From: a virus
IMG/VR virus record: IMGVR_UViG_3300012931_000015
Span: 1 to 64,000 of that record
Length of the DNA stretch: 64,000 nucleotides
Reading direction: 5' to 3' (one strand)
Shown: positions 16,620 to 24,633 of the stretch, one piece after another
How positions within the stretch are numbered: the stretch's first letter is position 1
How the letters are laid out: each line of letters begins with the position of its first letter
Notes under the pieces: model-generated
The model's input: the letters and a program-made list of their open reading frames with translations, nothing else
What the model was told of the DNA's origin: nothing
The model's database searches: none
Position numbers and translations under genes: made by a program

Positions 16620-16690
16620 AGGCTAATAGTGTAACGGAAGCACAAGAGTTTTTGGTACTCTTTGACAAGGTTCGAGTCCTTGTTAGCCTG
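16620..16690 (+). tRNA. tRNA-Gln (anticodon UUG)
   Basis: 71 nt. Acceptor stem AGGCTAA (16620-16626) pairs perfectly with TTAGCCT (16683-16689), discriminator G. Anticodon stem AGAGT/ACTCT encloses the loop TTTTGGT, giving anticodon TTG. T arm AAGG-TTCGAGT-CCTT is canonical. CCA is not encoded. It lies within the operon, 17 bases after one gene and 24 before the next, so it is probably processed from the mRNA. It reads CAA, the common Gln codon in this AT-rich DNA. Confidence 0.95.
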
Positions 16691-16714
16691 AATAAATTAA
16701 TAGGAGAAAATAAA

Positions 16715-17107
16715 ATGATAGAAGATAATACAAAAGAAGTAGTAAAAGGTTTATTTAATGAATTACTTGATTTAGATGAAGAAAAAGTAGGAATAAGTAA
16801 TGATATAAAAATTCTTTTAAAAAAAGATAAAGAATATCAGGACTTATTGAAAGAGAAAAAAGCTCTCGATGCTAAAATAAAAACTAAAAAAGAAGCAATA
16901 CTTGGCGATATTTCAAATCAGAGCAAAAGCGTTTTTCAGAATATTAAAATTATTAAAGAAGATATTTCTGAAAAGCTTGATAGTAAAGTAAAAATAGTTA
17001 ATCAGATTTTTAAGTTTTTCAAATCAAAATTTAAAGAGAACAATGATGAGCTTCAGGAAATAACTGATAATTATGTAGAACTTTTTGAAGTGAAGGATGA
17101 AAAATAA
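16715..17107 (+). CDS. Coiled-coil protein, unknown
   Basis: 130 residues from the ATG at 16715 (AGGAG 8 bases upstream); the frame continues upstream through the tRNA and that part is not coding. The protein is highly charged and helical, with heptad-like stretches from residue 35 to 60 (ILLKKDKEYQDLLKEKKALDAKIKT region) and 70-110. It sits between tRNA-Gln and the RecD2 gene. No recognised domain. Confidence 0.65.
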   Translation: MIEDNTKEVVKGLFNELLDLDEEKVGISNDIKILLKKDKEYQDLLKEKKALDAKIKTKKEAILGDISNQSKSVFQNIKIIKEDISEKLDSKVKIVNQIFKFFKSKFKENNDELQEITDNYVELFEVKDEK

Positions 17108-17121
17108 ATAGGTTATAAATT

Positions 17122-19335
17122 TTGACTCAATTAAATCAATTAGAAGCAACAGTAACAAAAATATTATTTTCATCTGAAAAAGAACACGGTCATAAATTTG
17201 TAATTTGTGCTGTTGACACCCCAAAAGGAAAAGATAAAGTAATTGGTACTTTTGCTGATATTCAAGAAAATCTAAAATATATATTTTTCGGTAATTATAC
17301 AGAGCATAATAAATTCGGAAAACAATTTAATGCTGAATATTACGAGATGCAAAGTTTAAGTTCTGAAAATGATATAATAAATTATCTTGGTAGTGGTTTG
17401 TTTTATGGTATTGGTGATTCAATTGCTAGAAGAATAGTAAAAAAGTTTGGTCTTGAAACATTAAGTGTCCTTGATAATAATATAAATAAACTTATAGAAG
17501 TAAAAGGCATATCTCAAAATAAACTCGATAAGATAATTGAAGTTTGGAACGAAAAAAAAGTTTTAAGACCAATTCTTATTGAATTAGTTAAATATGGAAT
17601 AACTACAAATACTGCTATGAAAATTTATGAAAAATATGGCAGTCAAACAATTCAAGTAATTAATTCTAATCCTTATCAACTTATACTTGACATAGATTTT
17701 ATGGGTTTTAAAAAAGTTGATACCATTGCATTAAACATGGGTATTCCTCATGATTCTAATTTCAGAATAGAAGCCGGACTTGTTCATCAACTAAGAGAGG
17801 TTACAAATAATGGTCATACCTGTATTCCTAAGAATGAACTTATAGAAGAGTCTATTGAATTACTAGAAGTTGAAGAAAATAAAATATATGAAAATATTGA
17901 TGAGCTTTTCAGAAAAAATATTATAATTATAGACAGAAATAACTATATATATTTAAGATATGTTTGGAATCAAGAAAAAGAAATAGCAGAAGATTTGCAT
18001 AATATTTTAAATACTCCTAAAACTGAAAATGTAGAAAAAAGTGTGTTGTTAGAAATAATAAAAAATGTTGAAACTAAATTAAACATAGTATTATCTGAAG
18101 AACAAAAAGACACGGTAATTGCTTGTATTTATAATAAGGTTACAATAGTTACGGGGGGCTCTGGTGTGGGCAAGACAACCATAACTCGTTTTATAGTAGA
18201 AATTCTTGATAACTTAAATCTGTCTTATAAACTTGCAAGTCCAACAGGTAGAGCATCTAAAAGAATGGAAGAACTTACCGGAAAATCCGCAAGTACAATT
18301 CATAGATTGCTCGGTTATAATCCTGAATCAAATAGTTTTGTAGCGAATAGATATAATAATATTGAATCAAATTATTTTATAATAGATGAGATGAGTATGG
18401 TTGACACTTATATTATGAATAGTTTAATTCAGGCTATACCATATCATGCTTCAATAATATTTATAGGAGATTTTCAGCAGTTACCTTCAGTTGGTGCAGG
18501 AAAAATATTTAATGATTTAATTGAATCAAATATTATTCCGGTAATGAGATTAACACAAATATATAGACAAAATGGATTAAGCAATATAATTATAACAGCA
18601 ACAAAAATTATAGAGGGTATGCCTGTAAAGTTAGAAGAAAATTGTAGTAATGAAACTTATAAAAACGATTTTCACTTTATAGATGAAGAAGACCCTGAAA
18701 TTATTGAACAAAAGATAGTTGATTTAATAAAAAATGAATTGCCTAAAAAATATGGTTTTGATAGTTTAAATGATATTCAATTATTGATACCAATGTATAA
18801 AGGAAAATTAGGCATAGATCACTTTAATGATGTTTTACAAAATGAATTTAACAAAGATAAAAAAAATAATGAATATTTAGATAATGGATTTGGTAAAAAA
18901 TTTTATAAAGGTGATAAAGTAATTCAATTAAAAAATAATTACAATAAGGGTAATGGTGGAGTTTTTAATGGAGATGTTGGAATAATTGTATCTATAAATA
19001 CTTTTGATAATATTTTAGGAATAAAATTTAACGGTTATGATGAAATAATAAGTTATGAACAAAATGAATTTAATCAAATAAGTTTAGCTCTGGCGGTCTC
19101 GGTGCACAAAGCGCAGGGCTCCGAATATCCTTGTATAATTATGATAGTATCGAAAAGTCATTATTTATTATTAAAAAGAAATATTCTTTATACGGGCATT
19201 ACTCGATCACGTAAACAGTGTGTAGTAATTGGAACAAAACAAGCATTTTTTATGGCAATGAATAATAATGAAGTTCAAACAAGGTATACAGGTTTAAAAG
19301 AAAAACTTCAGAATAGTTTTTTAAGGATACATTAA
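17122..19335 (+). CDS. recD2: RecD2-type superfamily 1B helicase
   Basis: 737 residues starting at TTG (weak ATAGG site). N-terminal domain with helix-hairpin-helix repeats (ISQNKLDKIIEVW near 130-142, NPYQLILDIDFMGFKKVD near 183-200) as in RecD2. Helicase motifs: I TGGSGVGKTT (344-353), Ia ASPTGRASKRM (372-382), II IIDEMSMVD (420-428), III FIGDFQQLPSVGAG, IV LTQIYRQ, V/VI LALAVSVHKAQGSEYP and LYTGITRSRK. The complete set indicates an active 5'-3' DNA helicase for repair or replication restart. It has no RecB/RecC partners, which fits the RecD2 class. Confidence 0.95.
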   Translation: MTQLNQLEATVTKILFSSEKEHGHKFVICAVDTPKGKDKVIGTFADIQENLKYIFFGNYTEHNKFGKQFNAEYYEMQSLSSENDIINYLGSGLFYGIGDSIARRIVKKFGLETLSVLDNNINKLIEVKGISQNKLDKIIEVWNEKKVLRPILIELVKYGITTNTAMKIYEKYGSQTIQVINSNPYQLILDIDFMGFKKVDTIALNMGIPHDSNFRIEAGLVHQLREVTNNGHTCIPKNELIEESIELLEVEENKIYENIDELFRKNIIIIDRNNYIYLRYVWNQEKEIAEDLHNILNTPKTENVEKSVLLEIIKNVETKLNIVLSEEQKDTVIACIYNKVTIVTGGSGVGKTTITRFIVEILDNLNLSYKLASPTGRASKRMEELTGKSASTIHRLLGYNPESNSFVANRYNNIESNYFIIDEMSMVDTYIMNSLIQAIPYHASIIFIGDFQQLPSVGAGKIFNDLIESNIIPVMRLTQIYRQNGLSNIIITATKIIEGMPVKLEENCSNETYKNDFHFIDEEDPEIIEQKIVDLIKNELPKKYGFDSLNDIQLLIPMYKGKLGIDHFNDVLQNEFNKDKKNNEYLDNGFGKKFYKGDKVIQLKNNYNKGNGGVFNGDVGIIVSINTFDNILGIKFNGYDEIISYEQNEFNQISLALAVSVHKAQGSEYPCIIMIVSKSHYLLLKRNILYTGITRSRKQCVVIGTKQAFFMAMNNNEVQTRYTGLKEKLQNSFLRIH

Positions 19336-19347
19336 AGGAGAAAAGTT

Positions 19348-19476
19348 ATGTTTGCAAAAATATGGTGTCTTATAGTAATGGGTTTTTTTGGTATTTATCT
19401 TAGTTTAAACTCTTTTAATATTAAGTTAAATGAATTTTCTTTAACTGATAATATTTTAGGTAACTATATACATTAA
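19348..19476 (+). pseudogene. Small membrane protein cut by the island's left boundary repeat
   Basis: ATG at 19348 with AAAGGAG 8 bases upstream. The 42-residue product begins with a membrane segment (AKIWCLIVMGFFGIYLSL) and a polar stretch, but its last six residues (ILGNYIH) are read from the 28-base boundary repeat at 19457-19484, whose TAA ends the frame. The original protein was therefore probably longer and was truncated by the insertion. Confidence 0.6.
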
Positions 19477-19484
19477 AGCACTAA
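19457..19484 (+). repeat. 28-bp inverted boundary repeat, left copy
   Basis: TAGGTAACTATATACATT followed by AAAGCACTAA; the reverse complement of 25791-25818 with no mismatch. The first 13 bases and AAAGCACTAA also match the left end of the TnpB element at 11455. It is preceded by ATATTT here, like TAATTT at the 11454 copy. Confidence 0.9.
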
Positions 19485-19508
19485 CTCAAAAATATCCTTA
19501 AAATTTAA

Positions 19509-19538
19509 TTGATTTTATAAAGTATTTTGTATTATACT
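19509..19538 (+). promoter_or_regulatory. Promoter of the 320-residue membrane gene
   Basis: TTGATT (19509-19514), 18 bases, TATACT (19533-19538); 32 bases before the ATG at 19571. Confidence 0.55.
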
Positions 19539-19570
19539 TCTTTTTGTTTCAAGAAAGGAAGTATAAAATT

Positions 19571-20533
19571 ATGGGTAAAATTAAAATTGGGGATGTTGTT
19601 TTTCTTAAAAGTAATCCTGAATTTAAAATGACTGTGGAAAAAGTTGTTGACAAAGAGGCAACATGCTCATGGATTAATAACGGTAAACCGGAGTCTAAAA
19701 ACTACAATATTAACCTACTAGAAAAATATATTAATAATAAAAAAGAAATAAAAAATAACTACAAAATAAAAAAGTCATATAAGAAATTTAGCAGTTCGAC
19801 AATAATACTATGTATTCTTGTTTTTATTTTACTTCTTGCAGTAATCATATTTATACCCTTTTCTTTTAATAAAATTCAATCATGTCAAGACAACTTAAAA
19901 AATGCTTATGATGTTTTTAAAGATTTAACAACAATTTTAATAACTATTTTTACTATTTTTTTTACAATAATGATTGCTATAGGTGGAGTTATTTTAAAAA
20001 AAATATTACTTGATGATGTTAAAACGGAAATTGTAACTATAAACGAAAACTGGTTATATGAGTGTAAATGTGAAATACAAAGAAAGTTTGCTTATATATT
20101 TGATGAATTATACTACCAAGCCGAAGAATTAAAAAAAGATAAAAAAGAAATATATTTAAATTTAGCACTTAAATATAGCAAGTTGTCTATGAGTAATGCC
20201 GAAAAATTACCAGAAAAAGAATATCGTCAAAAAATGGATAGTTTAAATAATTATTTAATGACATTAGCTCTAAAAGGTGATAAAAACGATACAAAAGAAG
20301 CTTATAAAAACACTCTTATACTGGAAAAACTAATTGAAAAAAATTATAATAAATTAGATTTTATTGAGGATATTCAATATTATGAAGAAACTATCCAATT
20401 TGCTCGCGCAAGGTTACCGAGAGAGAACTCTAAAGATAAAGAAAATGCAATTCTTGATTTTAAAATAAAGCTTTCAACTAGTCCTGAATATGAATCTTGG
20501 GAAACGCGGTGGAAATTCTTTGAATTATTTTAA
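19571..20533 (+). CDS. DUF2158/YodC-type domain fused to a two-span membrane protein
   Basis: 320 residues from the ATG at 19571 (AAAGGAAG 10 bases upstream). Residues 1-50 (KIGDVVFLKS, FKMTVEKV, CSWINNGK) follow the DUF2158/YodC pattern. Two hydrophobic spans follow near residues 75-100 (TIILCILVFILLLAVIIF) and 125-150 (ILITIFTIFFTIMIAIGG). The cytoplasmic C-terminal half is helical and TPR-like (YYQAEELKKDKKEIYLNLALK, YRQKMDSLNNYLMTLA). Function unknown. It is the first gene of the island, under its own promoter. A role in phage exclusion or stress is conceivable but not shown. Confidence 0.7.
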   Translation: MGKIKIGDVVFLKSNPEFKMTVEKVVDKEATCSWINNGKPESKNYNINLLEKYINNKKEIKNNYKIKKSYKKFSSSTIILCILVFILLLAVIIFIPFSFNKIQSCQDNLKNAYDVFKDLTTILITIFTIFFTIMIAIGGVILKKILLDDVKTEIVTINENWLYECKCEIQRKFAYIFDELYYQAEELKKDKKEIYLNLALKYSKLSMSNAEKLPEKEYRQKMDSLNNYLMTLALKGDKNDTKEAYKNTLILEKLIEKNYNKLDFIEDIQYYEETIQFARARLPRENSKDKENAILDFKIKLSTSPEYESWETRWKFFELF

Positions 20534-20716
20534 TCTATTTTGCCTGCTTCAAAAACTTGCATAAAATAAACCTCTCTTATAAAAATCAATTCTCTTTAAA
20601 TAAGAATACAACAAATATAAATAAAAATCTATCCTATTTTACAGTTTTTTTATTTATATTTATTATTCAATTTTTCGGCACAAAAGTATAAATAAGTAAG
20701 AATTTTAGACTAAATT

Positions 20717-20851
20717 CTACTTTTTTACAGTTTTATCAGGCTTAATACTCAATAAAGCCCTTAAAGTATTGTTAAAATTTGTTTTTATTTTAATCTTTTC
20801 CTCGTATTTTGACTTATTTTTATCTTCTTTATTAGTATCAATATTTTTCAT
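20717..20851 (-). CDS. 44-residue accessory protein coupled to the transposase
   Basis: Found by reading downstream of the transposase: the stop TGA (20848-20850) and the start ATG (20849-20851) overlap as ATGA. The product is basic and helical (KSKYEEKIKIKTNFNNTLRA, LLSIKPDKTVKK). I recall that small Lys-rich ORFs often follow IS1595/ISXO2-type transposases, which fits, but I cannot check it here. The 183 bases further left (20534-20716) hold no gene that I can see. Confidence 0.55.
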   Translation of the reverse strand: MKNIDTNKEDKNKSKYEEKIKIKTNFNNTLRALLSIKPDKTVKK

Positions 20852-21792
20852 TTACCGATTAATCCTTTGTAGCTTAATCTACCATAACATTTTGAAAGCA
20901 ATAATTCAAACTTTTCATTAGAATTTAATTCCATGTTATTGTATCTAAAAGCTAAAGTATTCAAATATCTGTTTATATGTTTTTCACTCATCAAGTGGTA
21001 AATTCCTATAAACATTCTTTTGAATAATGACCAGTATCCTTCAATTGTATTTGTATGAATATTACCATTAACATACTGACCCTTACTATGTTTTATAAAC
21101 TGATGCTTAAAATAAAATCCGAGATTGTTATAGCCTAACCACTCATCTGTAAATACTTCATTGCCTTTTTCGACATTATTTTTTACTTCATTCATTAAAA
21201 CTCTACTTGAAACATTATTTATTTTATAAGCTCTTACTTTTGCCGGAGAAGTTTCAGTTTTTCTCTGCATGAATCCTAAGACAGCAGTTTTTTCATCAAC
21301 ATTTCTACCTTGTGTTCCTACTATTTTTTTATCTTTATGTTTGTTTTTATTTTTACCGCCTATGTAAGTCTCATCGATCTCGACAGGCTGATTAAATTTG
21401 CTTTCAGTCTCAATAAAGTTTTCAGTAGCGTATCTTATTCGATGAGCTAAAAACCAAGCTGTCTTTTGAGTTATTTTTAAATCTTTTGATAACTGAATAC
21501 TTGAAATTCCTTTTGAATGAGTAGTTAATAAAAATATTGCCATAAACCATTTGCGGAGCGACAATCTTGTTTCTTCAAAAATAGTATTTGTTTTAACATT
21601 AAACTTTTTTAAACAGGTAGAGCATTTATAAGTTTTATGATCTTTTAACTTCCAGATTTTATGAGTGTTTCCACAATGTGGACAAACAACTCCGTCTTTC
21701 CATTTAATATTTTCGAGGTATTTATAACAATCTAATTCGGTTTTGAATGTTTCAACTAATTGTAATATGCTATTAAATCTAAAATTAAACAT
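20848..21792 (-). CDS. ISXO2/IS1595-type DDE transposase
   Basis: 314 residues from the ATG at 21792 (AGAGG 7 bases upstream); the frame is open nine codons further but without a ribosome site. N-terminal zinc ribbon CPHCG...CSTC (transposase_zn-ribbon), a helix-turn-helix (SIQLSKDLKITQKTAWFLAH), then the DDE core: VEIDETYIGGK, VFTDEWLGY and HTNTIEGYWSLFKR, where the third acidic residue is the N-x-IEG type of this family. All parts look intact. IS1595 terminal repeats could not be located by eye. Confidence 0.92.
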   Translation of the reverse strand: MFNFRFNSILQLVETFKTELDCYKYLENIKWKDGVVCPHCGNTHKIWKLKDHKTYKCSTCLKKFNVKTNTIFEETRLSLRKWFMAIFLLTTHSKGISSIQLSKDLKITQKTAWFLAHRIRYATENFIETESKFNQPVEIDETYIGGKNKNKHKDKKIVGTQGRNVDEKTAVLGFMQRKTETSPAKVRAYKINNVSSRVLMNEVKNNVEKGNEVFTDEWLGYNNLGFYFKHQFIKHSKGQYVNGNIHTNTIEGYWSLFKRMFIGIYHLMSEKHINRYLNTLAFRYNNMELNSNEKFELLLSKCYGRLSYKGLIGK

Positions 21793-21836
21793 ATTTAACC
21801 TCTTTATTATAAATATCATTTTACTATTATAATCAC

Positions 21837-21852
21837 AATCTGTCGACAGATT
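21837..21852. repeat. Perfect 16-bp palindrome upstream of the transposase
   Basis: AATCTGTCGACAGATT lies 45 bases upstream of the transposase start and between divergent genes. It is unusually GC-rich for this region and could be an operator or a piece of an IS end. Confidence 0.5.
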
Positions 21853-21941
21853 TGTATATAATTTACAATTTATTTACATTTAAAATAAGACATTACATTC
21901 TATTATTATAAGTACTAATATTTAAATAAGGGGTGTCTTTA

Positions 21942-22127
21942 ATGTTTAAAATAGATGATACAGTAATGTTAAAATCTGGTAGTCCTAAATTGCAGATAAT
22001 AGATTTTGGGAAAAAATCCGGTGATTTAATATGTTTATATGTTGATAAAAAAAAAGAGATACATTACTTAATAGCTTCCCCAGAAGAAATTATTCCTTTT
22101 TCCAATGTTGAAGTTCTTCAGGGGTAA
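21942..22127 (+). CDS. DUF2158/YodC-like small protein
   Basis: 61 residues from ATG 21942 (AAGGGG 11 bases upstream). FKIDDTVMLKSGSPKLQI is the DUF2158 signature (K-I-D/G-D-x-V-x-LKSG-x-P), followed by LICLYVDKKKEIHYL and PEEIIPF. The last 38 bases overlap the 3' end of another DUF2158 gene on the opposite strand. A TACTAATA box lies at 21913. Function of the family is not established. Confidence 0.7.
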   Translation: MFKIDDTVMLKSGSPKLQIIDFGKKSGDLICLYVDKKKEIHYLIASPEEIIPFSNVEVLQG

Positions 22128-22314
22128 AAAATTTTTCATGAACACAATCATATTTGTCTGTCCAAATACACAAAATGTCTCCTTTAGAGGCAAAAGATTG
22201 CAATGCTGACAATTTTGTTAAAAATGATGATTTTTCTGAATCATATATTTCTTTTACTGTCATTTTAGGATTTCCGCTCTTTAGTTCAACAACATCACCA
22301 ATTTTAAATTCCAT
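22090..22314 (-). CDS. DUF2158/YodC-like small protein
   Basis: 74 residues, ATG at 22314 with AAGGAG 8 bases upstream. FKIGDVVELKSGNPKMTVKE is the full DUF2158 signature, then an insertion, then GDILCIWTDKYDCVHEKFF and the ending PEELQHW. Convergent with and overlapping the plus-strand homologue. Third DUF2158 domain within 3 kb. Confidence 0.75.
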   Translation of the reverse strand: MEFKIGDVVELKSGNPKMTVKEIYDSEKSSFLTKLSALQSFASKGDILCIWTDKYDCVHEKFFTPEELQHWKKE

Positions 22315-22323
22315 AAATACTCC

Positions 22324-22473
22324 TTATTTCTTTTTATAATTAGTCTTATCAATTTTATCCTGTGTCAACTTTTGAAAAAGATAATCATTAATATCTTTTA
22401 TGCCTAATTCTTCTAATAGTTTTATAACTTCTAATTTTATTCTTACCTGTTTTGATGGATTATGATAAATCAT
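22324..22473 (-). CDS. Unknown 49-residue protein or gene remnant
   Basis: ATG at 22473, stop at 22324. Helical, amphipathic (VRIKLEVIKLLEELGIKDIND). No ribosome site, and the frame stays open upstream for 20 codons without a start, so it may be the remains of a longer gene. It fits between the HTH gene and the DUF2158 gene on the same strand. Confidence 0.35.
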   Translation of the reverse strand: MIYHNPSKQVRIKLEVIKLLEELGIKDINDYLFQKLTQDKIDKTNYKKK

Positions 22474-22510
22474 AGAATGATGATAATTAAAAGAAATGAA
22501 AAATTCAAGA

Positions 22511-22747
22511 TTATTTTTTAAATATAATTGATATTATCTTTTCTACTGAAATATTAAAGGCTTTAGATAATTTTATAAATGTTGAAAGTCTAGGGTTATT
22601 TACTTTTTTAAAACTCTCAAGATTCTGAATTTGTTTGTAATCTATAGTAGATATTTCTGATAATTGTTCTTGAGTTAAATTATTTTCTTTTCTCTTACTT
22701 TTTATAAATTTCGCCAATCTGTTACTTATATTATCTAAATTGTCCAT
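22511..22747 (-). CDS. Cro/CI-type HTH repressor
   Basis: 78 residues, essentially one HTH_3 domain: LAKFIKSKRKENNLTQEQLSE, then STIDYKQIQNLESF, then NPRLSTFIKLSKAFNISVEKI. It is divergent from the TM2 gene at 22843, and the intervening promoter carries a perfect inverted repeat (22782-22801), so it most likely represses that promoter and perhaps its own. The ATG has no ribosome site. Confidence 0.85.
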   Translation of the reverse strand: MDNLDNISNRLAKFIKSKRKENNLTQEQLSEISTIDYKQIQNLESFKKVNNPRLSTFIKLSKAFNISVEKIISIIFKK

Positions 22748-22778
22748 TAATAATTATTATAAAAGCATAATTTATTTA

Positions 22779-22807
22779 TTGACACCTATTATATTAGGTG
22801 TTATATT
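22779..22807 (+). promoter_or_regulatory. Promoter with embedded operator
   Basis: TTGACA (22779-22784), 17 bases, TATATT (22802-22807). The spacer and last bases of the -35 form a perfect inverted repeat, ACACCTA-TTATAT-TAGGTGT (22782-22801). A repressor bound here would block polymerase directly. The natural candidate is the HTH protein encoded 35 bases to the left. Confidence 0.8.
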
Positions 22808-22842
22808 TTTTTCATCATTTTTTATTTAAAAGGAGTTAATTT

Positions 22843-23556
22843 ATGGCTTTAAATTCTAATGAGAAATCAGAAAAAAGTAGGTTAATAACATTTCTATTAG
22901 CTTTCTTTTTTGGCTTTTTTGGCGTTGATCGCTTTTATTCCGGTAAAATAGTATCAGGAATCTTTAAATTATTAACACTTGGAGGAATATGTGTCTGGTG
23001 GATAATTGACTGGATTATGATTCTATCTGGAAATTATAAAGACAAGTGGGGTAAATTTATTACTAATTGGGAAGCGGACAGGAAACAATTAATTATTGTT
23101 TCTTCAATAATAGGTTTCTGTTTACTTTTAACTATTGTTGGTTTAGCCGGAGATAATAAAACTACTTCCACAAGTGCAGATTTAGCCTCTAGTAATACTA
23201 CTGCTTCTACTAAAAAGGATAAAAAAGTAGAGACAATAAAAGTTAATGCTATTCAAATTTACAATGAATACAAAGAAAATGAAGTTTCAGCAGATAAAAA
23301 ATATAAAGGAAAACTAATTGATGTATCGGGAGAAGTTGATAAAATTGGTAAAGACATTATGGATAATCCCTATGTTTCATTAGTTACTTTAAAAAATAGT
23401 ATAATGAATTTAAGTATGGTTCAATGTAGTTTTAATTCTGATAAATCTAATGAATTAGCTTTATTAAAAAAAGGTACAAAGGTAATAATAAGAGGAGAAG
23501 GAAAAGGTTCTATGGCTACAATTGTAGAAATAGGAAATTGTGAATTGTTAAAATAG
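22843..23556 (+). CDS. TM2-domain membrane protein with OB-like C-terminal domain
   Basis: 237 residues; AAGGAG 9 bases before ATG. Residues 12-65 are a TM2 domain: LITFLLAFFFGFFGVDRFYSG, FKLLTLGGICVWWIIDW. A third span (IIVSSIIGFCLLLTIVGLA) follows near 85-103, then a Ser/Thr-rich linker and a domain at about 130-237 (YNEYKENEVSADKKYKGKLI, VSGEVDKIGKDIMDNPYVSL, GTKVIIRGEGKG) that matches the OB-fold tRNA_anti-like domain often joined to TM2 or single spans. Likely at the cell membrane with the OB domain exposed. Controlled by the operator-bearing promoter. Confidence 0.8.
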   Translation: MALNSNEKSEKSRLITFLLAFFFGFFGVDRFYSGKIVSGIFKLLTLGGICVWWIIDWIMILSGNYKDKWGKFITNWEADRKQLIIVSSIIGFCLLLTIVGLAGDNKTTSTSADLASSNTTASTKKDKKVETIKVNAIQIYNEYKENEVSADKKYKGKLIDVSGEVDKIGKDIMDNPYVSLVTLKNSIMNLSMVQCSFNSDKSNELALLKKGTKVIIRGEGKGSMATIVEIGNCELLK

Positions 23557-23573
23557 TCTCAAGAATTTAATAG

Positions 23574-23607
23574 GAGCATTAGCAAATAATTATGTTAATG
23601 CTCTTTT
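23574..23607 (+). terminator. Rho-independent terminator candidate
   Basis: GAGCATTA (23574-23581) pairs perfectly with TAATGCTC (23596-23603), 14-base loop, followed by TTTTC. Lies after the TM2 gene and before the secreted-protein gene. Confidence 0.55.
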
Positions 23608-23624
23608 CTATTAAGGAATTATAA

Positions 23625-24113
23625 ATGAAAAAAATAATAGTTTTATTAATTATGTTAATGTTCTTATTTTCTATTTATTCTCAATCAAAAGAGAAAATTA
23701 AAGAATATGATGACACAGTAATGAAGTTTTTAAATAAAAAATATCCAGAATTTAAAAATTATTTCGACAAAACTGTATATTTTGAAAACGGAGAAGAATT
23801 ACATAAGTTTTTTGAATTTTTTAGACTTCCTATTTTATCAAAAAATCCAATTAGTGGGCAAAAAATGGAATTTAACATTAAAAAAGATTTAGAAAAAAAT
23901 AATATTATCACCGTTGAAATAAATTTAAATGAATCAAAGTTATATTTTTCATATACAATTTATAAAGACAGAGTGTCAATTATTAAATTGAGTGATGGAT
24001 GGCAAGTTAATCCCGAAAACTGGAAATTAATGTATTTAATCATAAGAAATACTATGATTGTTTATCCAGAAAAAGATTATTTTGATACTGATTTAATTAA
24101 TAGTTTGAAATAA
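23625..24113 (+). CDS. Secreted protein of unknown function
   Basis: 162 residues with a clear signal peptide (KK, then IIVLLIMLMFLFSIYS, cleavage near SQS). The mature part is charged and mixed alpha/beta (DDTVMKFLNKKYPEFKNYF, KLYFSYTIYKDRVSIIKL, SDGWQVNPENWKLMYL). AAGGA is 7 bases before the ATG. No family recognised. It may be expressed from read-through of the TM2 operon. Confidence 0.65.
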   Translation: MKKIIVLLIMLMFLFSIYSQSKEKIKEYDDTVMKFLNKKYPEFKNYFDKTVYFENGEELHKFFEFFRLPILSKNPISGQKMEFNIKKDLEKNNIITVEINLNESKLYFSYTIYKDRVSIIKLSDGWQVNPENWKLMYLIIRNTMIVYPEKDYFDTDLINSLK

Positions 24114-24175
24114 GTTCTTGCTTATTACTTGTAAATTCAATATTATAAAAAACAAGGAAGGAGGAAATCTGCTAT

Positions 24176-24442
24176 ATGGAATTAATTATAACTTATGATT
24201 TAGATGAAGATGATAATCATGCTGAATTTAAAAAAGAATTAATTAAATTCTTTGAAGGAAAAGAAAGAGAAGTTGAAAACTGGATGCCCGATTCTACAAT
24301 AATTGTTAAAACGAATAAAAAAGGCATTGCTAAAGAATTAGGAGATAAATTAGTTCAACATTTTGATAATACTCAATTTAATATAAAGAAAATTGTTCTA
24401 GGTATTTTATCAGATTTTGACTATTTAGGTTCAGAAGATTGA
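24176..24442 (+). CDS. Cas2/VapD-like ferredoxin-fold protein
   Basis: 88 residues, GGAGGA 8 bases upstream. Start MELIITYDL places an aspartate at the end of the first strand as in Cas2-like nucleases and SinR-type proteins; WMPDSTIIVKT and the helix KGIAKELGDKLVQHF complete a beta-alpha-beta-beta-alpha-beta plan. There is no CRISPR array or cas1 nearby, so adaptation is ruled out; a stand-alone RNase/toxin role like VapD is the better guess. Its 3' end overlaps a convergent small gene by 22 bases. Confidence 0.55.
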   Translation: MELIITYDLDEDDNHAEFKKELIKFFEGKEREVENWMPDSTIIVKTNKKGIAKELGDKLVQHFDNTQFNIKKIVLGILSDFDYLGSED

Positions 24443-24633
24443 TCTTCTGTTTCTGAATATTCCATCATGCGATGACCAGAAAATTTTCTAGGTTTTTTAA
24501 TAAACCAAGAATCCTGATTCTTAATAAAATGAATTAAAAGTTTAATTTTTGTTTCATTATCAGCATTTATATATTCATCTTTTAATAAGACTTTTTCGGC
24601 TAAGTATTGTTGCAAAGTACCTTCTTTAATCAT
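24421..24633 (-). CDS. Small protein convergent with the Cas2-like gene
   Basis: 70 residues; AAGGAAG 8 bases before the ATG supports translation. Basic helical start (LQQYLAEKVLLKDEYINA), ends in an acidic tail (YSETEDQSSEPK) coded on the strand opposite the Cas2-like C-terminus. The same arrangement recurs at 25521-25739. No family recognised; a partner or antagonist of the Cas2-like protein is inference. Confidence 0.6.
   Translation of the reverse strand: MIKEGTLQQYLAEKVLLKDEYINADNETKIKLLIHFIKNQDSWFIKKPRKFSGHRMMEYSETEDQSSEPK

Noticed and set aside
16652-16714. Upstream extension of the coiled-coil gene through the tRNA
   Set aside because: The extra residues are translated tRNA sequence; the ATG at 16715 has the ribosome site.
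20534-20716. Possible IS1595 terminal inverted repeats around the transposase
   Set aside because: I compared both sides of the transposase unit and could not find a convincing matching pair, so IS boundaries are not claimed.
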